Shown: piece by piece, positions 11,437 to 22,897 of the stretch
How the letters are laid out: every line of letters begins with the position of its first letter
Position numbering within the stretch: the stretch's first letter is position 1
Assembly (NCBI RefSeq): GCF_020510445.1
Contig: NZ_JAHBAG010000001.1
Span: 2,084,501-2,148,500, forward strand
DNA: 64,000 nucleotides
Reading direction: 5' to 3'
From: Hydrogenophaga taeniospiralis
Lineage (GTDB): Bacteria; Pseudomonadota; Gammaproteobacteria; Burkholderiales; Burkholderiaceae_C
The notes under the pieces: model-generated
Database searches by the model: none
The model's input: only the letters and a program-made list of their open reading frames with translations
What the model was told of the DNA's origin: nothing
Made by a program: the position numbers and the translations under genes

Positions 11437-12303
11437 TCAGAGGCCGATGAAGGACACGATGGCCGACGGACCAAAGATCATTGAAGTCAGGCCCGCCACT
11501 GCCAGGAAGGGACCGAAAGGGACATAGCCACCTTCACGCAATTGGCCCAGGAGTTTGATGGTTATGCCAACCGCAGCACCAACGACAGACGCCATGAGAA
11601 TGACCGGGATCAGCGCTTGCCAGCCAAACCAGGCGCCAAAGGCTGCGAACAGTTTGAAGTCGCCATAGCCCATGCCTTCTTTGCCGGTCACCAGCTTGAA
11701 GGCCCAGTACACCAGCCACAGCGAGAGATAACCAGCGACTGCGCCCCAGAGGGCATCGGGCAGGGCGGTGTCGGTCAGACGCAGGCCTGCCGCGCACAGG
11801 CCCGCCCAGAGCAGGGGCAGGGTGATGTCATCGGGCAGCAGGGTGGTGTCCCAATCGATACAGGCGAGTGCGAGGACGGCAGCCGAAAAGCCGCACCAGG
11901 CCAGGGCCTCCGCGGTCAGGCCCCAATTCCAGCCGCACCATGCAAACAATGCCGCGCCGACCAGCTCCACCATCGGATACCGCAGGCTGATAGGGGCCGC
12001 ACAGCTTCGGCATTTGCCCCGCAATGCCAGGTAGCTGAGCACCGGGATGTTCTCAAACCAGCGGATCGTGTGACCGCAGTGCGGGCAACGGGAGCGCGGA
12101 ACAAGCAGGTTGAATGGCTCGGGGTCAGCGCTCTGGGCCTGCTGCACCGGGTCCGCAGATGAGGGATGCAGCTCCGCGCATTCGGCCGTCCAACGCAGCT
12201 CCATCATCTTGGGCAGACGGTGGATGACCACATTGAGAAAACTGCCCACCAACAAACCCAGCACACCCAGAAGCGCTGCGTCCAGCACGCCCGCATCCGG
12301 CAT
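11437..12303 (-). CDS. pilD: Type IV prepilin peptidase / N-methyltransferase PilD
   Basis: Inner-membrane aspartic protease that cleaves type IV prepilin leader peptides and methylates the new N-terminus. It has 288 residues. The cytoplasmic zinc tetracysteine is visible as CPHCGHTIRW and KCRSC. Several transmembrane segments follow. The catalytic aspartates are in the GMGYGDFK motif and in an earlier IDWDTTLLPDD segment. The ATG at 12303 overlaps the pilC stop by one base, indicating translational coupling. Confidence 0.95.
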   Translation of the reverse strand: MPDAGVLDAALLGVLGLLVGSFLNVVIHRLPKMMELRWTAECAELHPSSADPVQQAQSADPEPFNLLVPRSRCPHCGHTIRWFENIPVLSYLALRGKCRSCAAPISLRYPMVELVGAALFAWCGWNWGLTAEALAWCGFSAAVLALACIDWDTTLLPDDITLPLLWAGLCAAGLRLTDTALPDALWGAVAGYLSLWLVYWAFKLVTGKEGMGYGDFKLFAAFGAWFGWQALIPVILMASVVGAAVGITIKLLGQLREGGYVPFGPFLAVAGLTSMIFGPSAIVSFIGL

Positions 12304-13520
12304 CAAACCACCTGGCCCAGCTTGAAGATGGGCAAGTACATGGAAACCACGATGCCACCAATGATGGTGCCCAGAATCACGATGATGATGGGCTCCATCA
12401 GGCTGGACAGACCGGCCACCATGTCATCCACTTCCGCTTCGTAAAAGTCGGCAGCCTTGCCCAGCATGTGGTCAATGGAGCCCGACTCTTCGCCAATGGC
12501 GCACATCTGCAGCACCATGGACGGGAAGAGGTTGGCATTGGTCATGGCGTTGGTCAGGCTGGTGCCGGTTGAAACTTCCTGCTGGATTCTCTCGGTTGCA
12601 ATGGCATAGACCGAGTTGCCGGAAGCTCCTCCCACCGAGTCCAAGGCTTCGACCAGAGGCACGCCCGCCGCGAACATCGTTGCGAGCGTGCGGGTCCAGC
12701 GGGCAATGACCGCTTTCTCCACCAGCGCGCCAAAGATCGGCATCTTTAGCATGAGGCGGTCCATGAACATCTGGACCTTTTCATTGCGGCGCCACGCCTG
12801 CATGAAAAAGTAGAAACCGCCACCGAGGCCGCCAAAAATCAGCCACCAGTACTCGGTGAAGAACTCGCTCATGGCGATCACAAACAAGGTGGGCCCGGGC
12901 AAGTCGGCACCGAAAGAGGTGAACACTTGCTTGAACGAGGGAATCACGAAAATCATGATCACCGCCACCACGACAAAGGCCACGATGATCACCGAGATGG
13001 GGTACATCAACGCCGACTTGATCTTGGACTTGATGGCCTCGGTCTTCTCCATGTAGACCGCGAGACGGTCGAGCAACTCTTCCAGAATACCGGCCGCTTC
13101 ACCCGCTTCCACGAGGTTGCAATAGAGACTGTCGAAGTAAAGCGGGTTCTTGCGGAAGGCCGCGCTGAGCGACGTGCCCGTTTCCACGTCGCTGCGGATG
13201 TCGTTGAGCAGCTTGGTCACGCTGGGGTTGGGGTTGCCGCGACCGACAATGTCGAAGGCCTGCAGCAGGGGTACACCGGCCTTCATCATGGTGGCCAGCT
13301 GGCGCGTGAAAATCGCGATGTCCTTGGGTTTGATTCTCTTGCCGGAAGACGTGCGCCGCTTTTTCACCTTGCCTGGCACGATCCCCTGCCGGCGCAGCGC
13401 CGCCAACACCTGGTTCTCGCCGGCCGCCCGGGTCTCGCCCCGAACCGTCTTGCCATTGCGGTCCTTGCCTTCCCACTCGAAGACGAAGTCCTTGATACCT
13501 TTGGATGCAGCAGTTGCCAT
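12303..13520 (-). CDS. pilC: Type IV pilus inner-membrane platform protein PilC
   Basis: PilC is the polytopic platform on which the PilB motor acts to assemble pilin. The 405-residue product has two GspF domains. The first contains FTRQLATMMKAGVPLLQAFDIV and the second a matching WTRTLATMFAAGVPLVEALDSV, with transmembrane helices between and at the C-terminus (IVILGTIIGGIVVSMYLPIF). It lies between pilB and pilD. No pilin gene is found in the window, so pilA must be elsewhere. Confidence 0.96.
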   Translation of the reverse strand: MATAASKGIKDFVFEWEGKDRNGKTVRGETRAAGENQVLAALRRQGIVPGKVKKRRTSSGKRIKPKDIAIFTRQLATMMKAGVPLLQAFDIVGRGNPNPSVTKLLNDIRSDVETGTSLSAAFRKNPLYFDSLYCNLVEAGEAAGILEELLDRLAVYMEKTEAIKSKIKSALMYPISVIIVAFVVVAVIMIFVIPSFKQVFTSFGADLPGPTLFVIAMSEFFTEYWWLIFGGLGGGFYFFMQAWRRNEKVQMFMDRLMLKMPIFGALVEKAVIARWTRTLATMFAAGVPLVEALDSVGGASGNSVYAIATERIQQEVSTGTSLTNAMTNANLFPSMVLQMCAIGEESGSIDHMLGKAADFYEAEVDDMVAGLSSLMEPIIIVILGTIIGGIVVSMYLPIFKLGQVV

Positions 13521-13552
13521 GGTGTTTTCGGATTCCTGTGTCTAGCGTGAAC

Positions 13553-15289
13553 TCATTCGTTGGTAACGCTCAGAACTTCTTCCAGCGAGGTCATGCCTTG
13601 TCTGACCTTAAGCAGTCCCGATTCGCGCAGGGTGCGCACACCTTCGGCGCTGGCCTGCTTGGCAATGTCCAGCGCGCTTCCGCCCCGCAAAATGATGCGC
13701 TGGATTTCTTCGGAAATTGGCATGACCTGATAGATACCGACGCGCCCCTTGTAGCCGTTGTTGCATGCTGAGCAACCCACCGGTTTGTAGGGCGTCCAGG
13801 TGCCGTCCAAGTCTTCGCTTTTGAACCCGGCATCCATCAGAGCCTTGCGAGGAACGTCCAACGGTGCCTTGCAGGTGGCGCACAACCTGCGCGCCAGACG
13901 TTGTGCCGTGATCAGGATCACGCTGGAAGCGATGTTGAACGTGGGAATGCCCATGTTCATCATCCGCGTGAGCGTGGTCGGCGCATCGTTGGTGTGGAGG
14001 GTCGAGAGCACCATGTGGCCCGTCTGAGCCGCCTTGATGGAGATATCAGCGGTCTCCAGATCGCGAATCTCACCAACCATGATCACGTCGGGATCCTGGC
14101 GCAGGAATGCCTTGAGGGCCGCCGCAAAGGTCAGCCCTGCTTTTTCGTTGACGTTGACCTGATTGACGCCCGGCAGGTTGATTTCGGAGGGGTCCTCGGC
14201 CGTCGAGATATTGATGCCCGGTTTGTTGAGTATGTTCAGGCAGGTGTAAAGCGACACCGTCTTGCCCGAGCCGGTGGGTCCGGTCACGAGCACCATGCCG
14301 TAGGGCCGGCTGATGGCGTTCATCAACCGCGCCTTCTCCTCCGGTTCATAGCCCAGCGCGTCGATGCCTACCTTGGCGCTGCTCGGGTCCAGAATACGGA
14401 TCACGATCTTCTCGCCGAACAGCGTCGGCAATGTGCTGACCCGAAAATCGATCACCCGATCAGGCCCCACCTTGAGCTTCATGCGCCCGTCCTGGGGCAC
14501 CCGCTTTTCGGAGATGTCCATGCGGGAGATCACCTTGATACGGGAAGCCAGCTTGTCCTTGATCGCAATCGGAGGGGAGGCAATCTCCCGCAACTCACCA
14601 TCGACACGAAAACGTACCCGGTAGTTGTGTTCGTACGGCTCGAAATGCAGATCGGAGGCGCGCATGTTGAACGCGTCGAGCAGCATTTTGTGCAGAAACT
14701 TGACGACTGGCGCGTCGTCGACTTCTGAAGCCTTGTCGTTTGCGTCGGCCACCACCGTATCGGTGACCATGTCGTCGAACTCGAAATCGCTGCCTCCGAT
14801 GATGTTGTCCATCGCTTCGTTGGCGGTGGTGGTCTGGACTTCCACCAGTTTGCTGAGCTTGTCGTACTCTGCGATCACCCAGTCCACACCCATCTGGGTC
14901 GCGAACTTGATCTTTTCGGCCGCTTGCTGGTCTGCAGGGTCGGCCGTGGCCACCATCAGGCGGTTGTTCCGCTTGCTCAGGACGACGATACGGTAGTCAG
15001 CGCAGATTCGCGCATCCAGCAAACCTTTGGGCAATCGCTCGACGTCAATGGCATCCATATCCAGCAGCGGGGCGGCGAAAGCCGTGGACATGGTGTGGGC
15101 CAAGTCCGCTGCGGAAACCGAGCCTGAGCCGATCAGTTCTGCGATAAAACTGCTACGGCTGCTCTGCGCTTTCTTGTACAGGTCTTCGGCGGCCTTCTGC
15201 CCCAATTTTCCCGCCGACACCAGCGCACGACCAAGGCCGGGCAGGGCCATGGAAGGGGTCTCTTGGATCACCGTGTCGACAGATGCCAT
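13553..15289 (-). CDS. pilB: Type IV pilus assembly ATPase PilB
   Basis: Hexameric ATPase that powers pilus extension. The 578 residues include an N-terminal MshEN-type domain (about 20-150) and the secretion-ATPase core. The Walker A is GPTGSGKTVSLYTCL, followed by the Asp box and the Walker B region QDPDVIMVGEIRDLETA. A zinc-binding tetracysteine near the C-terminus (LCATC and GCSAC) is typical of PilB/GspE. The pilB-pilC-pilD order is canonical. The promoter should lie in the 15290-15456 gap, where I see no strong consensus. Confidence 0.96.
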   Translation of the reverse strand: MASVDTVIQETPSMALPGLGRALVSAGKLGQKAAEDLYKKAQSSRSSFIAELIGSGSVSAADLAHTMSTAFAAPLLDMDAIDVERLPKGLLDARICADYRIVVLSKRNNRLMVATADPADQQAAEKIKFATQMGVDWVIAEYDKLSKLVEVQTTTANEAMDNIIGGSDFEFDDMVTDTVVADANDKASEVDDAPVVKFLHKMLLDAFNMRASDLHFEPYEHNYRVRFRVDGELREIASPPIAIKDKLASRIKVISRMDISEKRVPQDGRMKLKVGPDRVIDFRVSTLPTLFGEKIVIRILDPSSAKVGIDALGYEPEEKARLMNAISRPYGMVLVTGPTGSGKTVSLYTCLNILNKPGINISTAEDPSEINLPGVNQVNVNEKAGLTFAAALKAFLRQDPDVIMVGEIRDLETADISIKAAQTGHMVLSTLHTNDAPTTLTRMMNMGIPTFNIASSVILITAQRLARRLCATCKAPLDVPRKALMDAGFKSEDLDGTWTPYKPVGCSACNNGYKGRVGIYQVMPISEEIQRIILRGGSALDIAKQASAEGVRTLRESGLLKVRQGMTSLEEVLSVTNE

Positions 15290-15456
15290 AAACCTGTAAT
15301 CTAACGTAAATCAACGACTTGGCCGCCACTATTCAGGCAACTTGTGTCGAAAATGCGCATCCGCGCGCATTTGGCGTTGTATGGAGGTTGCGGAACGGTA
15401 GGGCCATGCCCTCTTTGGGGCGCCCACGGCCCGCAGTTTCGCGAAATGGGAAAATC

Positions 15457-15533
15457 TGGTCGGGGTGAGAGGATTCGAACCTCCGGCCTCTACGTCCCGA
15501 ACGTAGCGCTCTACCAGGCTAAGCTACACCCCG
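15457..15533 (-). tRNA. tRNA-Pro (anticodon CGG)
   Basis: A 77-base tRNA on the minus strand with encoded CCA. Acceptor CGGGGTG pairs with CACCCCG, the D arm contains AGCTTAGCCTGGTAGAGCG, the anticodon stem CTACG/CGTAG encloses loop TTCGGGA (anticodon CGG), and the T arm has GGTTCGAATCC. It lies between ispB and pilB, on their strand. Confidence 0.96.
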
Positions 15534-15586
15534 ATGGGCCTTGGTGGCCAATCTTTTTGGAGGCCGTGAAGGTCTCCAAGAACTCT

Positions 15587-16570
15587 TTAGGAGCGTCGCT
15601 CCAGCAGTCCAGCCGCCAATTGTAGCAAAGCCTCGGTGTAGGCATTGGCGGGAAGCTGACGGGCTGCATCAATGGCCCTTTGCGCCTCGGTCATGGCGCT
15701 GTTGCGGGCCGATGTGAGAGCCCCGGTTCGCACAATGATGGAGAGGATGTCGTCCAGATGGGTGAGATCTCCATGCTGAATGGCCTGTTGAATCAAGGCG
15801 CGTTCTGCTTCCGGGGCGGTGCGCAGCGCGCAGATGATCGGCAGGGTGACCTTGCCTTCACGCAGGTCGTCCCCCAGATTCTTGCCCAGTTCGCCGGCGC
15901 TGCCTTCATAGTCCAACACGTCGTCGATCACCTGAAAGGCTGTGCCCAGCGCTTGGCCGTAGGTAGCACAGATGGCCTCAATGTGCGGGTCGGAGCCCAT
16001 CAATATGGGGGCCAGTCGGGCGCTGGCCTCGAACAGCTTGGCGGTTTTTGAGCGGATCACACGTAGGTAGGCGGCTTCGTCCAGCGAGGTGTCGTGCATG
16101 TTCATGAGTTGCAGCACCTCGCCTTCCGCGATCACATTGGTGGCGTCGGACAGCACCTGCATCACCCGCATGTCGTTGACATCCACCATCATCTGAAAGG
16201 CGCGTGAATACAAAAAGTCGCCCACCAGCACGCTGGCGGCGTTTCCGAACCGTTCATTGGCCGTCTCCCGGCCGCGGCGCAAGGTCGACTCGTCCACCAC
16301 ATCGTCGTGCAGCAGGGTGGCGGTGTGGATGAATTCAACAACCGCCGCCAAGGCGTGGCGGTGTGGGCTCTGACTGCCCAATGCGCCGCTGACCAGCAGG
16401 AGCAGCGCAGGGCGCAGACGTTTGCCGCCCGCTGAAATGATGTATTGGGCCACTTCGCGGACCAGAGGAACCTCGGTGGTCAGTCGTTCGCCGATCACCT
16501 GATCGACCCGTTGCATGTCTGGATGGATCAAATCCAGAGGGGAGGATGTGGGGTGTGAGGTGGAGGTCAA
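15587..16570 (-). CDS. ispB: Octaprenyl diphosphate synthase (trans-prenyltransferase)
   Basis: Builds the long isoprenoid side chain of ubiquinone from FPP and IPP. It has 327 residues. The first aspartate-rich motif is LLHDDVVDES with GKRLRP upstream, and the second is DDVLDYEG followed by GKNLGDDLREGKVTLP. Chain length (C40) is inferred from the family and from the ispB/rplU divergence seen across proteobacteria. It is divergent from rplU-rpmA-obgE. Confidence 0.93.
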   Translation of the reverse strand: MTSTSHPTSSPLDLIHPDMQRVDQVIGERLTTEVPLVREVAQYIISAGGKRLRPALLLLVSGALGSQSPHRHALAAVVEFIHTATLLHDDVVDESTLRRGRETANERFGNAASVLVGDFLYSRAFQMMVDVNDMRVMQVLSDATNVIAEGEVLQLMNMHDTSLDEAAYLRVIRSKTAKLFEASARLAPILMGSDPHIEAICATYGQALGTAFQVIDDVLDYEGSAGELGKNLGDDLREGKVTLPIICALRTAPEAERALIQQAIQHGDLTHLDDILSIIVRTGALTSARNSAMTEAQRAIDAARQLPANAYTEALLQLAAGLLERRS

Positions 16571-16683
16571 GATGCGAGCGGTCTGAGGAGGGGTGTCTGG
16601 GGCGCAGGCCGCGATTATAGAAAGCCGGTGTGGGCGGCTCAGGGTGCGCGCACTCCATGAAGCCGGCGGCGGACTGCTGCGAC

Positions 16684-16712
16684 TTGATGCGGTATTCTGG
16701 TCGTGCTAAAAT
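16684..16712 (+). promoter_or_regulatory. Sigma-70 promoter of rplU-rpmA
   Basis: TTGATG (16684-16689) and TAAAAT (16707-16712) are separated by exactly 17 bases. Transcription would start near 16719, giving a leader of about 57 bases that contains two hairpins. It is the best promoter match I found in the window. Confidence 0.7.
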
Positions 16713-16718
16713 TAGAGG

Positions 16719-16762
16719 TTCAGCGGAATTTGGTCTGCTGAATATCCATTCGTGGATTTTTT
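16719..16762 (+). promoter_or_regulatory. Leader hairpins upstream of rplU, possible attenuator
   Basis: TTCAGC (16719-16724) pairs with GCTGAA (16737-16742). Immediately after, ATCCA (16744-16748) and TGGAT (16753-16757) pair around a TTCG tetraloop and are followed by a T run (16758-16762). The second element looks like a minimal intrinsic terminator directly before the rplU ribosome site AAGAGG. It could serve in feedback control by L21, L20-like regulators or by transcription factors; this is inference. Confidence 0.45.
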
Positions 16763-16775
16763 ACAAGAGGTTCAT

Positions 16776-17087
16776 ATGTACGCGGTCATAAAAACCGGTG
16801 GCAAACAGTATCGTGTTGCTGCTGGCGAAAAAATTAAAGTAGAACAGATTGCTGCGGATGTGGGCCAAGAGATCGTGTTTGACCAGGTTCTGGCTGTCGG
16901 CAACGGCACCGAAATCAAGGTTGGCACTCCCTTGGTTTCCGGCGCAACGGTCACGGTCACGGTGTTGGCGCATGGCAGGCACGACAAGGTCAGCATCTTC
17001 AAGATGCGCCGTCGCAAGCACTACCAGAAGCGTCAAGGTCACCGTCAGAATTTCACCGAACTGCAGATTTCGTCGATCGCAGCCTGA
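16776..17087 (+). CDS. rplU: 50S ribosomal protein L21
   Basis: Ribosomal protein L21 of the large subunit. The 103-residue product begins [14 protein letters not shown] and ends with [17 protein letters not shown], fully typical of L21. ATG 16776 follows an AAGAGG ribosome site; the open frame extends a few codons upstream without support. rpmA follows after 13 bases. Confidence 0.99.
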   Translation: MYAVIKTGGKQYRVAAGEKIKVEQIAADVGQEIVFDQVLAVGNGTEIKVGTPLVSGATVTVTVLAHGRHDKVSIFKMRRRKHYQKRQGHRQNFTELQISSIAA

Positions 17088-17100
17088 GGAGTAAGTCAAC

Positions 17101-17358
17101 ATGGCACAGAAAAAAGGCGGCGGCTCTACGCGAAACGGGCGCGATTCCAAGCCCAAGATGCTCGGCGTGAAAGCGTTCGGTGGTGAGCTGGTCAGCGCAG
17201 GCTCGATCATCGTTCGTCAGCGGGGCACGAAGTTTCACCCCGGGGTGAACGTGGGTCTGGGCAAGGACCACACCCTGTTTGCCACGGCTGACGGGCATGT
17301 CACTTTCGCCGTCAAAGGCGAACTGAACCGCCACGTGGTGAGCATCACGCCCGTCTGA
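17101..17358 (+). CDS. rpmA: 50S ribosomal protein L27
   Basis: Ribosomal protein L27 whose N-terminal tail reaches the peptidyl transferase centre. The 85 residues start [16 protein letters not shown], the standard non-cleaved form, and contain [15 protein letters not shown]. It is co-transcribed with rplU and followed by an intrinsic terminator before obgE. Confidence 0.99.
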   Translation: MAQKKGGGSTRNGRDSKPKMLGVKAFGGELVSAGSIIVRQRGTKFHPGVNVGLGKDHTLFATADGHVTFAVKGELNRHVVSITPV

Positions 17359-17415
17359 GACGGGGCGCTGTGCCGCTGCCGGATTCCTTGAATCGGCGCA
17401 GCAACGCACGGGTGA

Positions 17416-18555
<1,140 letters not shown>

Positions 18556-18604
18556 TGACCGCTGCGCGCAGGGCAGAAACCCTCTGTACAAGACAAACAA
18601 TCCC

Positions 18605-19768
18605 ATGGGCGATGTGGTGACGAATCCAAATGGCGTGGTGGACCAGGCCGGCGTGCTAAAGACCGCGCGCCGCATTGTGGTCAAGGTCGGGTCGAGCCTG
18701 GTGACCAACGAAGGCCGGGGCCTGGACGAAGAGGCGATTGGACAATGGTGTGAGCAGCTTGCTGCGCTGGTCCAGCAGGGGCGCGAGCTGATCATGGTCA
18801 GCAGCGGTGCGGTGGCCGAGGGCATGAAACGCCTGGGCTGGACGGTGCGGCCCAAGGAAATCAATGAGCTGCAGGCGGCGGCGGCTGTGGGGCAGATGGG
18901 TCTGGTGCAGATGTACGAGACCAAGTTGCGCGGGTGTGGTGTGGGCAGTGCGCAGGTGTTGCTCACCCATGCCGACCTGGCCGACCGCGAGCGCTACCTC
19001 AATGCCCGCTCGACCCTGCTCACGCTGTTGCAGTTGGGCGTGGTGCCGGTGATCAACGAAAACGATACGGTCGTCAACGACGAAATCAAGTTTGGCGACA
19101 ACGACACGCTGGGCGCGCTGGTGGCCAATCTGGTGGAAGCCGATGTGCTGGTGATCCTGACCGATCAGCGGGGGCTGTACACGGCCGATCCGCGTCGTGA
19201 TCCGAGCGCGACGTTTGTGCACGTCGCGCGTGCGGGAGATGCCCAGCTCGAAGCCATGGCCGGCGGCGCGGGCTCGGGCATCGGCAAGGGCGGCATGATC
19301 ACCAAGATTCTGGCGGCCAAACGGGCGGCGGGTTCGGGCGCCTCCACCGTCATTGCCTGGGGGCGTGAGCCTCAGGTCCTGCAGCGCCTGTGCGAGGGTG
19401 AAGCCATTGGCACCTGCCTGCTGGCTCAGACACCGAAGAACCAGGCAAGAAAGCGCTGGATGGCCGACCACCTGCAACTGCGGGGGGCCGTCACGGTCGA
19501 CGCGGGTGCGGCAGGCAAGATCATGGGGGAAGGCAAGAGCCTGCTGCCGATCGGCATGACCGCCGTGGAGGGCGAGTTTTCGCGCGGGGATGTGATCGCT
19601 GTGCGTGATCCGGCCGGGGCAGAAATTGCCCGCGGGCTGGCCAACTACGCAAGTTCAGAGGCACGGCTCCTGTGCCGCAAATCCTCCAGCGACTTCGAGC
19701 GCCTGCTCGGCTATGTCGCCGAACCGGAAATGATCCACCGCGACAACCTGGTGCTGGCACGCGGTTGA
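18605..19768 (+). CDS. proB: Glutamate 5-kinase
   Basis: First enzyme of proline biosynthesis, phosphorylating glutamate. The 387 residues contain an amino-acid-kinase domain ([17 protein letters not shown] at about residue 20, then [24 protein letters not shown]) and a C-terminal PUA domain of about 80 residues. This two-domain form is usual in proteobacteria and is feedback-inhibited by proline. ATG 18605 is chosen over a longer open frame that overlaps obgE. Confidence 0.95.
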   Translation: MGDVVTNPNGVVDQAGVLKTARRIVVKVGSSLVTNEGRGLDEEAIGQWCEQLAALVQQGRELIMVSSGAVAEGMKRLGWTVRPKEINELQAAAAVGQMGLVQMYETKLRGCGVGSAQVLLTHADLADRERYLNARSTLLTLLQLGVVPVINENDTVVNDEIKFGDNDTLGALVANLVEADVLVILTDQRGLYTADPRRDPSATFVHVARAGDAQLEAMAGGAGSGIGKGGMITKILAAKRAAGSGASTVIAWGREPQVLQRLCEGEAIGTCLLAQTPKNQARKRWMADHLQLRGAVTVDAGAAGKIMGEGKSLLPIGMTAVEGEFSRGDVIAVRDPAGAEIARGLANYASSEARLLCRKSSSDFERLLGYVAEPEMIHRDNLVLARG

Positions 19769-19785
19769 GCGCGCGCCGTTGTATC

Positions 19786-20313
19786 TCAACGTTCAGGCGC
19801 GCTGCCGCGCTTCAAGGTTCGAAGGATGTTGGATGCATCACCGTTGGGGGTGGGGCCGTCGCACACCGCCGCGCGCGCCAGGCTCATCGCGTGACGGGTC
19901 GAACCGGAGGATGACAGGGGGCGCCACTCGGCGGCTTCGTCAATGTTCCAGGCCGAACGGTTGTCCCAGCGCGCGTAGGTGATCAACTCGGCCGTCTGGC
20001 ACCGGATGCCTTCGTACAGGACGTTGAGCGCACCGCTGGCGCTGCGGGCCACCAGCACATACCGCACCACGCCCTGGTTGTCCACGACGAGGGTGGCCGG
20101 ATCGATGCCATAGACCAAAGCCGAGCCGGGTGAGGCCTCAAAGGTCTGCAGGCGTTGCACATTGAACGATGGTGGGGTCGCCGTCAGGGCCTGCGGAGCT
20201 TCTGCGAACGGCTTTTGTGCCATGGCCGGGCAGGCCAAGGCGGCAAACGCCATGCAACAGGCGCGAACGATGCCCAGCGCGCCGCGGCGCGCTGGTTTGG
20301 GTAGCGGATTCAT
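19786..20313 (-). CDS. CNP1-like family secreted protein
   Basis: A 175-residue protein with a Sec signal peptide ([14 protein letters not shown] then QKPF). The mature part carries the CNP1-like signature: a [29 protein letters not shown] stretch, then [10 protein letters not shown]. The family is periplasmic or outer-membrane associated and of unknown function. Its ATG overlaps the rppH stop by four bases (ATGA), so the two are translationally coupled. That coupling is the only functional hint. Confidence 0.8.
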   Translation of the reverse strand: MNPLPKPARRGALGIVRACCMAFAALACPAMAQKPFAEAPQALTATPPSFNVQRLQTFEASPGSALVYGIDPATLVVDNQGVVRYVLVARSASGALNVLYEGIRCQTAELITYARWDNRSAWNIDEAAEWRPLSSSGSTRHAMSLARAAVCDGPTPNGDASNILRTLKRGSAPER

Positions 20314-20954
20314 TTGTGTGTGACGCCCTGTGGGCGCATGTCGGTCTGTGGGTCGGGGTCGAAGCATGCGCCGGGGGGCAACTCCAGCCCAGCGGGTACG
20401 CCGGTACAAGGCATCGACGCAGACATTTCTTCGATCGTGCGGTGGCGCACGCCCCCCCGCAGATAGCGGTTGCGGTTGTCGTTCTTGGGCAGGTAGCGGG
20501 CCAGTTCGGTCAGCGCCATCTCGTACACGCCCCGCTTGAACTCCACCACCACGTCCAGCGGCACCCAGTAGTCATGCCAGCGCCAGGCGTCAAACTCGGG
20601 ATGGCTGGTGGCGCGCAGGTTCAGATGCCAGTCCTGTGCCACCAGGCGCAACAGGTACCAGATCTGCTTCTGGCCTTTGTAATGACCGCGCGCGTCGCGG
20701 CGAATGAAACGGTCCGGCACCTCGTAGCGCAACCAGTCCCGTGTCCGGGCAACGATGCACACGTGTTCGGGCTGAAGGCCCACTTCCTCGTGCAGCTCGC
20801 GGTACATCGCCTGTTCGGGCGTTTCGCCCCGGTCGATGCCACCTTGCGGAAACTGCCAGGAGTGCGAGCGAATCCGCTTGCCCCAAAACACCTGGTTTCT
20901 CTGGTTGAGCAGAATGATGCCGACATTGGGCCTGAAGCCTTCTCTGTCAAGCAT
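20310..20954 (-). CDS. rppH: RNA pyrophosphohydrolase
   Basis: RppH removes pyrophosphate from mRNA 5' ends to start decay. The 214 residues begin [15 protein letters not shown], the RppH hallmark, and carry the Nudix box [17 protein letters not shown] to HEEVGL. The tail beyond about residue 170 is a variable betaproteobacterial extension. ATG 20954 begins the conserved sequence; a TTG 12 bases upstream is less likely. It is divergent from proS. Confidence 0.95.
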   Translation of the reverse strand: MLDREGFRPNVGIILLNQRNQVFWGKRIRSHSWQFPQGGIDRGETPEQAMYRELHEEVGLQPEHVCIVARTRDWLRYEVPDRFIRRDARGHYKGQKQIWYLLRLVAQDWHLNLRATSHPEFDAWRWHDYWVPLDVVVEFKRGVYEMALTELARYLPKNDNRNRYLRGGVRHRTIEEMSASMPCTGVPAGLELPPGACFDPDPQTDMRPQGVTHK

Positions 20955-21141
20955 AATCAACCCCAATTTTTTGAACTGTCTGGATTATGCATCGCCCTCT
21001 GCGGCTTGCGAAGTGATTGCCCACCTGTTGACGCGCAGGGAGGGGTAAATCCCGATGTCGGGGCACAACCTGGCATCGACCGGACGTTCAGCCGATTCCC
21101 CTTTTTTGATCCGACCCATCCTGCCTCAGGCAGCCGTTTCC

Positions 21142-22887
21142 ATGAAAGCCTCCCAGTTTTTCATCTCCACCCTCAAGGAAGCCCCGGCCGATGCCGAGGT
21201 GGTCAGCCACCAACTCATGACGCGTGCCGGCATGATCAAGAAACTGGGCGCCGGCATCTACAGCTACATGCCCATGGGGTTGCGGGTGATCCAGAAAGTG
21301 GAGGCCATCGTGCGCGAGGAGATGAGTCGCGCCGGCGCGGTCGAACTCACCATGCCGGTGGTGCAGCCGGCCGAACTCTGGCAGGAAACCGGGCGCTTCG
21401 AGAAGATGGGGCCCGAGTTGCTGCGCATCAAGGACCGGCACGACCGCGACTTCGTGGTGCAGCCCACCAGCGAAGAGGTGGTGACCGACATCGCTCGCCA
21501 GGAGTTGCGCAGCTACAAGCAGCTGCCGAAGAATTTTTACCAGATCCAGACCAAGTTCCGCGACGAGCGCCGTCCACGGTTTGGCTTGATGCGCGGGCGC
21601 GAGTTCATCATGAAAGACGCCTACAGCTTCGACCGCGACGAGGCCGCCGCCAAGGCCAGCTACCAGGTCATGGCCGCCGCTTACCGCCGCATCTTTGACC
21701 GTTTCGGCTTGCGCTACCGCGCCGTGGCGGCCGACAGCGGCGCCATCGGTGGCGACCTGAGCGAAGAGTTCCAGGTGATCGCCGCCACCGGGGAGGACGC
21801 CATCGTCTACTGCCCGGGCAGCGCCTACGCGGCCAACATGGAAAAGGCCGAAGCACTGGCGCCCGCGGGCCCGCGCCCGGCGGCGGCCAACGCCATGGCC
21901 AAGACGCCCACGCCGGGCAAGAGCACCTGCGCCGGCGTGGCCGAACTGCTGGGTGTGCCGCTGGCCACGACCGTGAAGTCGCTCGTGCTGGCCACCGACT
22001 CGCTCAACGAGGCGGGCGAGATCTTGAAGAGCCAGGTGTGGCTGCTGCTGCTGCGCGGCGACCACGACATGAACGAGGTCAAGGTGAGCAAGGTGCCCGG
22101 GTTGGGCGCCGGTTTCCGCTTTGCCACGGTGTCCGAGATCGACGCCCACTTCGGCTGCAAGCCGGGCTACCTGGGGCCCATCGGCTTGAAGCTGCCGGTG
22201 AAGCTGGTGGTGGACCGCGAGGTGGCGGTGATGGCCGACTGGATCTGCGGTGCCAACGAGCCCGATTTCCACATGACGGGCGTGAATTGGGGGCGTGACC
22301 TGCCCGAGCCCGATCAGGTGGCCGACCTGCGCAATGTGGTTGAAGGCGATGCCTCGCCCGACGGACAGGGTGCGTTGGCGATTGAACGTGGCATCGAGGT
22401 GGGCCATGTGTTCTACCTTGGCAGCAAATACAGCCAGGCCATGAACGCCACCTTCCTTGGCGAAGACGGCAAACCCGCGCATTTCGAAATGGGCTGCTAC
22501 GGCATCGGCATCACGCGACTGCCGGCCGCCGCCATTGAACAGAACCACGACGAGCGCGGCATCATCTGGCCCGACGCGATTGCGCCGTTCACGGTGGTGA
22601 TCTGCCCCATCGGCATGGACCGCAGTCCCGAGGTGAAGGCCGCCGCCGAACAGCTGCACGAACAACTGGTGGCCGCCGGCGTGGACGTGCTGCTGGATGA
22701 TCGCGGCGAGCGTCCGGGCGCCATGTTTGCCGACTGGGAACTCATTGGTGTGCCGCACCGCGTGACGATTGGCGACCGTGGCATCAAGGAAGGCCAGGTC
22801 GAGTACCAGCACCGCCGCGATGCCGCGGCGACCAAGGTGGCCGTGGCCGAGATTCTGGGGTTCCTGAAGGGCCGGATCGGCACATGA
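21142..22887 (+). CDS. proS: Prolyl-tRNA synthetase (bacterial type with editing domain)
   Basis: Charges tRNA-Pro. The 581-residue enzyme has the class II catalytic core at the N-terminal half (motif 2 region [25 protein letters not shown]), the inserted YbaK-like INS editing domain at about 225-400, then motif 3 and a C-terminal anticodon-binding domain (VVICPIGM onward). ATG 21142 starts at [15 protein letters not shown] as in the family; the open frame extends to 21055. tRNA-Pro(CGG) is also in the window but not adjacent. Confidence 0.97.
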   Translation: MKASQFFISTLKEAPADAEVVSHQLMTRAGMIKKLGAGIYSYMPMGLRVIQKVEAIVREEMSRAGAVELTMPVVQPAELWQETGRFEKMGPELLRIKDRHDRDFVVQPTSEEVVTDIARQELRSYKQLPKNFYQIQTKFRDERRPRFGLMRGREFIMKDAYSFDRDEAAAKASYQVMAAAYRRIFDRFGLRYRAVAADSGAIGGDLSEEFQVIAATGEDAIVYCPGSAYAANMEKAEALAPAGPRPAAANAMAKTPTPGKSTCAGVAELLGVPLATTVKSLVLATDSLNEAGEILKSQVWLLLLRGDHDMNEVKVSKVPGLGAGFRFATVSEIDAHFGCKPGYLGPIGLKLPVKLVVDREVAVMADWICGANEPDFHMTGVNWGRDLPEPDQVADLRNVVEGDASPDGQGALAIERGIEVGHVFYLGSKYSQAMNATFLGEDGKPAHFEMGCYGIGITRLPAAAIEQNHDERGIIWPDAIAPFTVVICPIGMDRSPEVKAAAEQLHEQLVAAGVDVLLDDRGERPGAMFADWELIGVPHRVTIGDRGIKEGQVEYQHRRDAAATKVAVAEILGFLKGRIGT

Positions 22888-22897
22888 CCGTGGGGAG

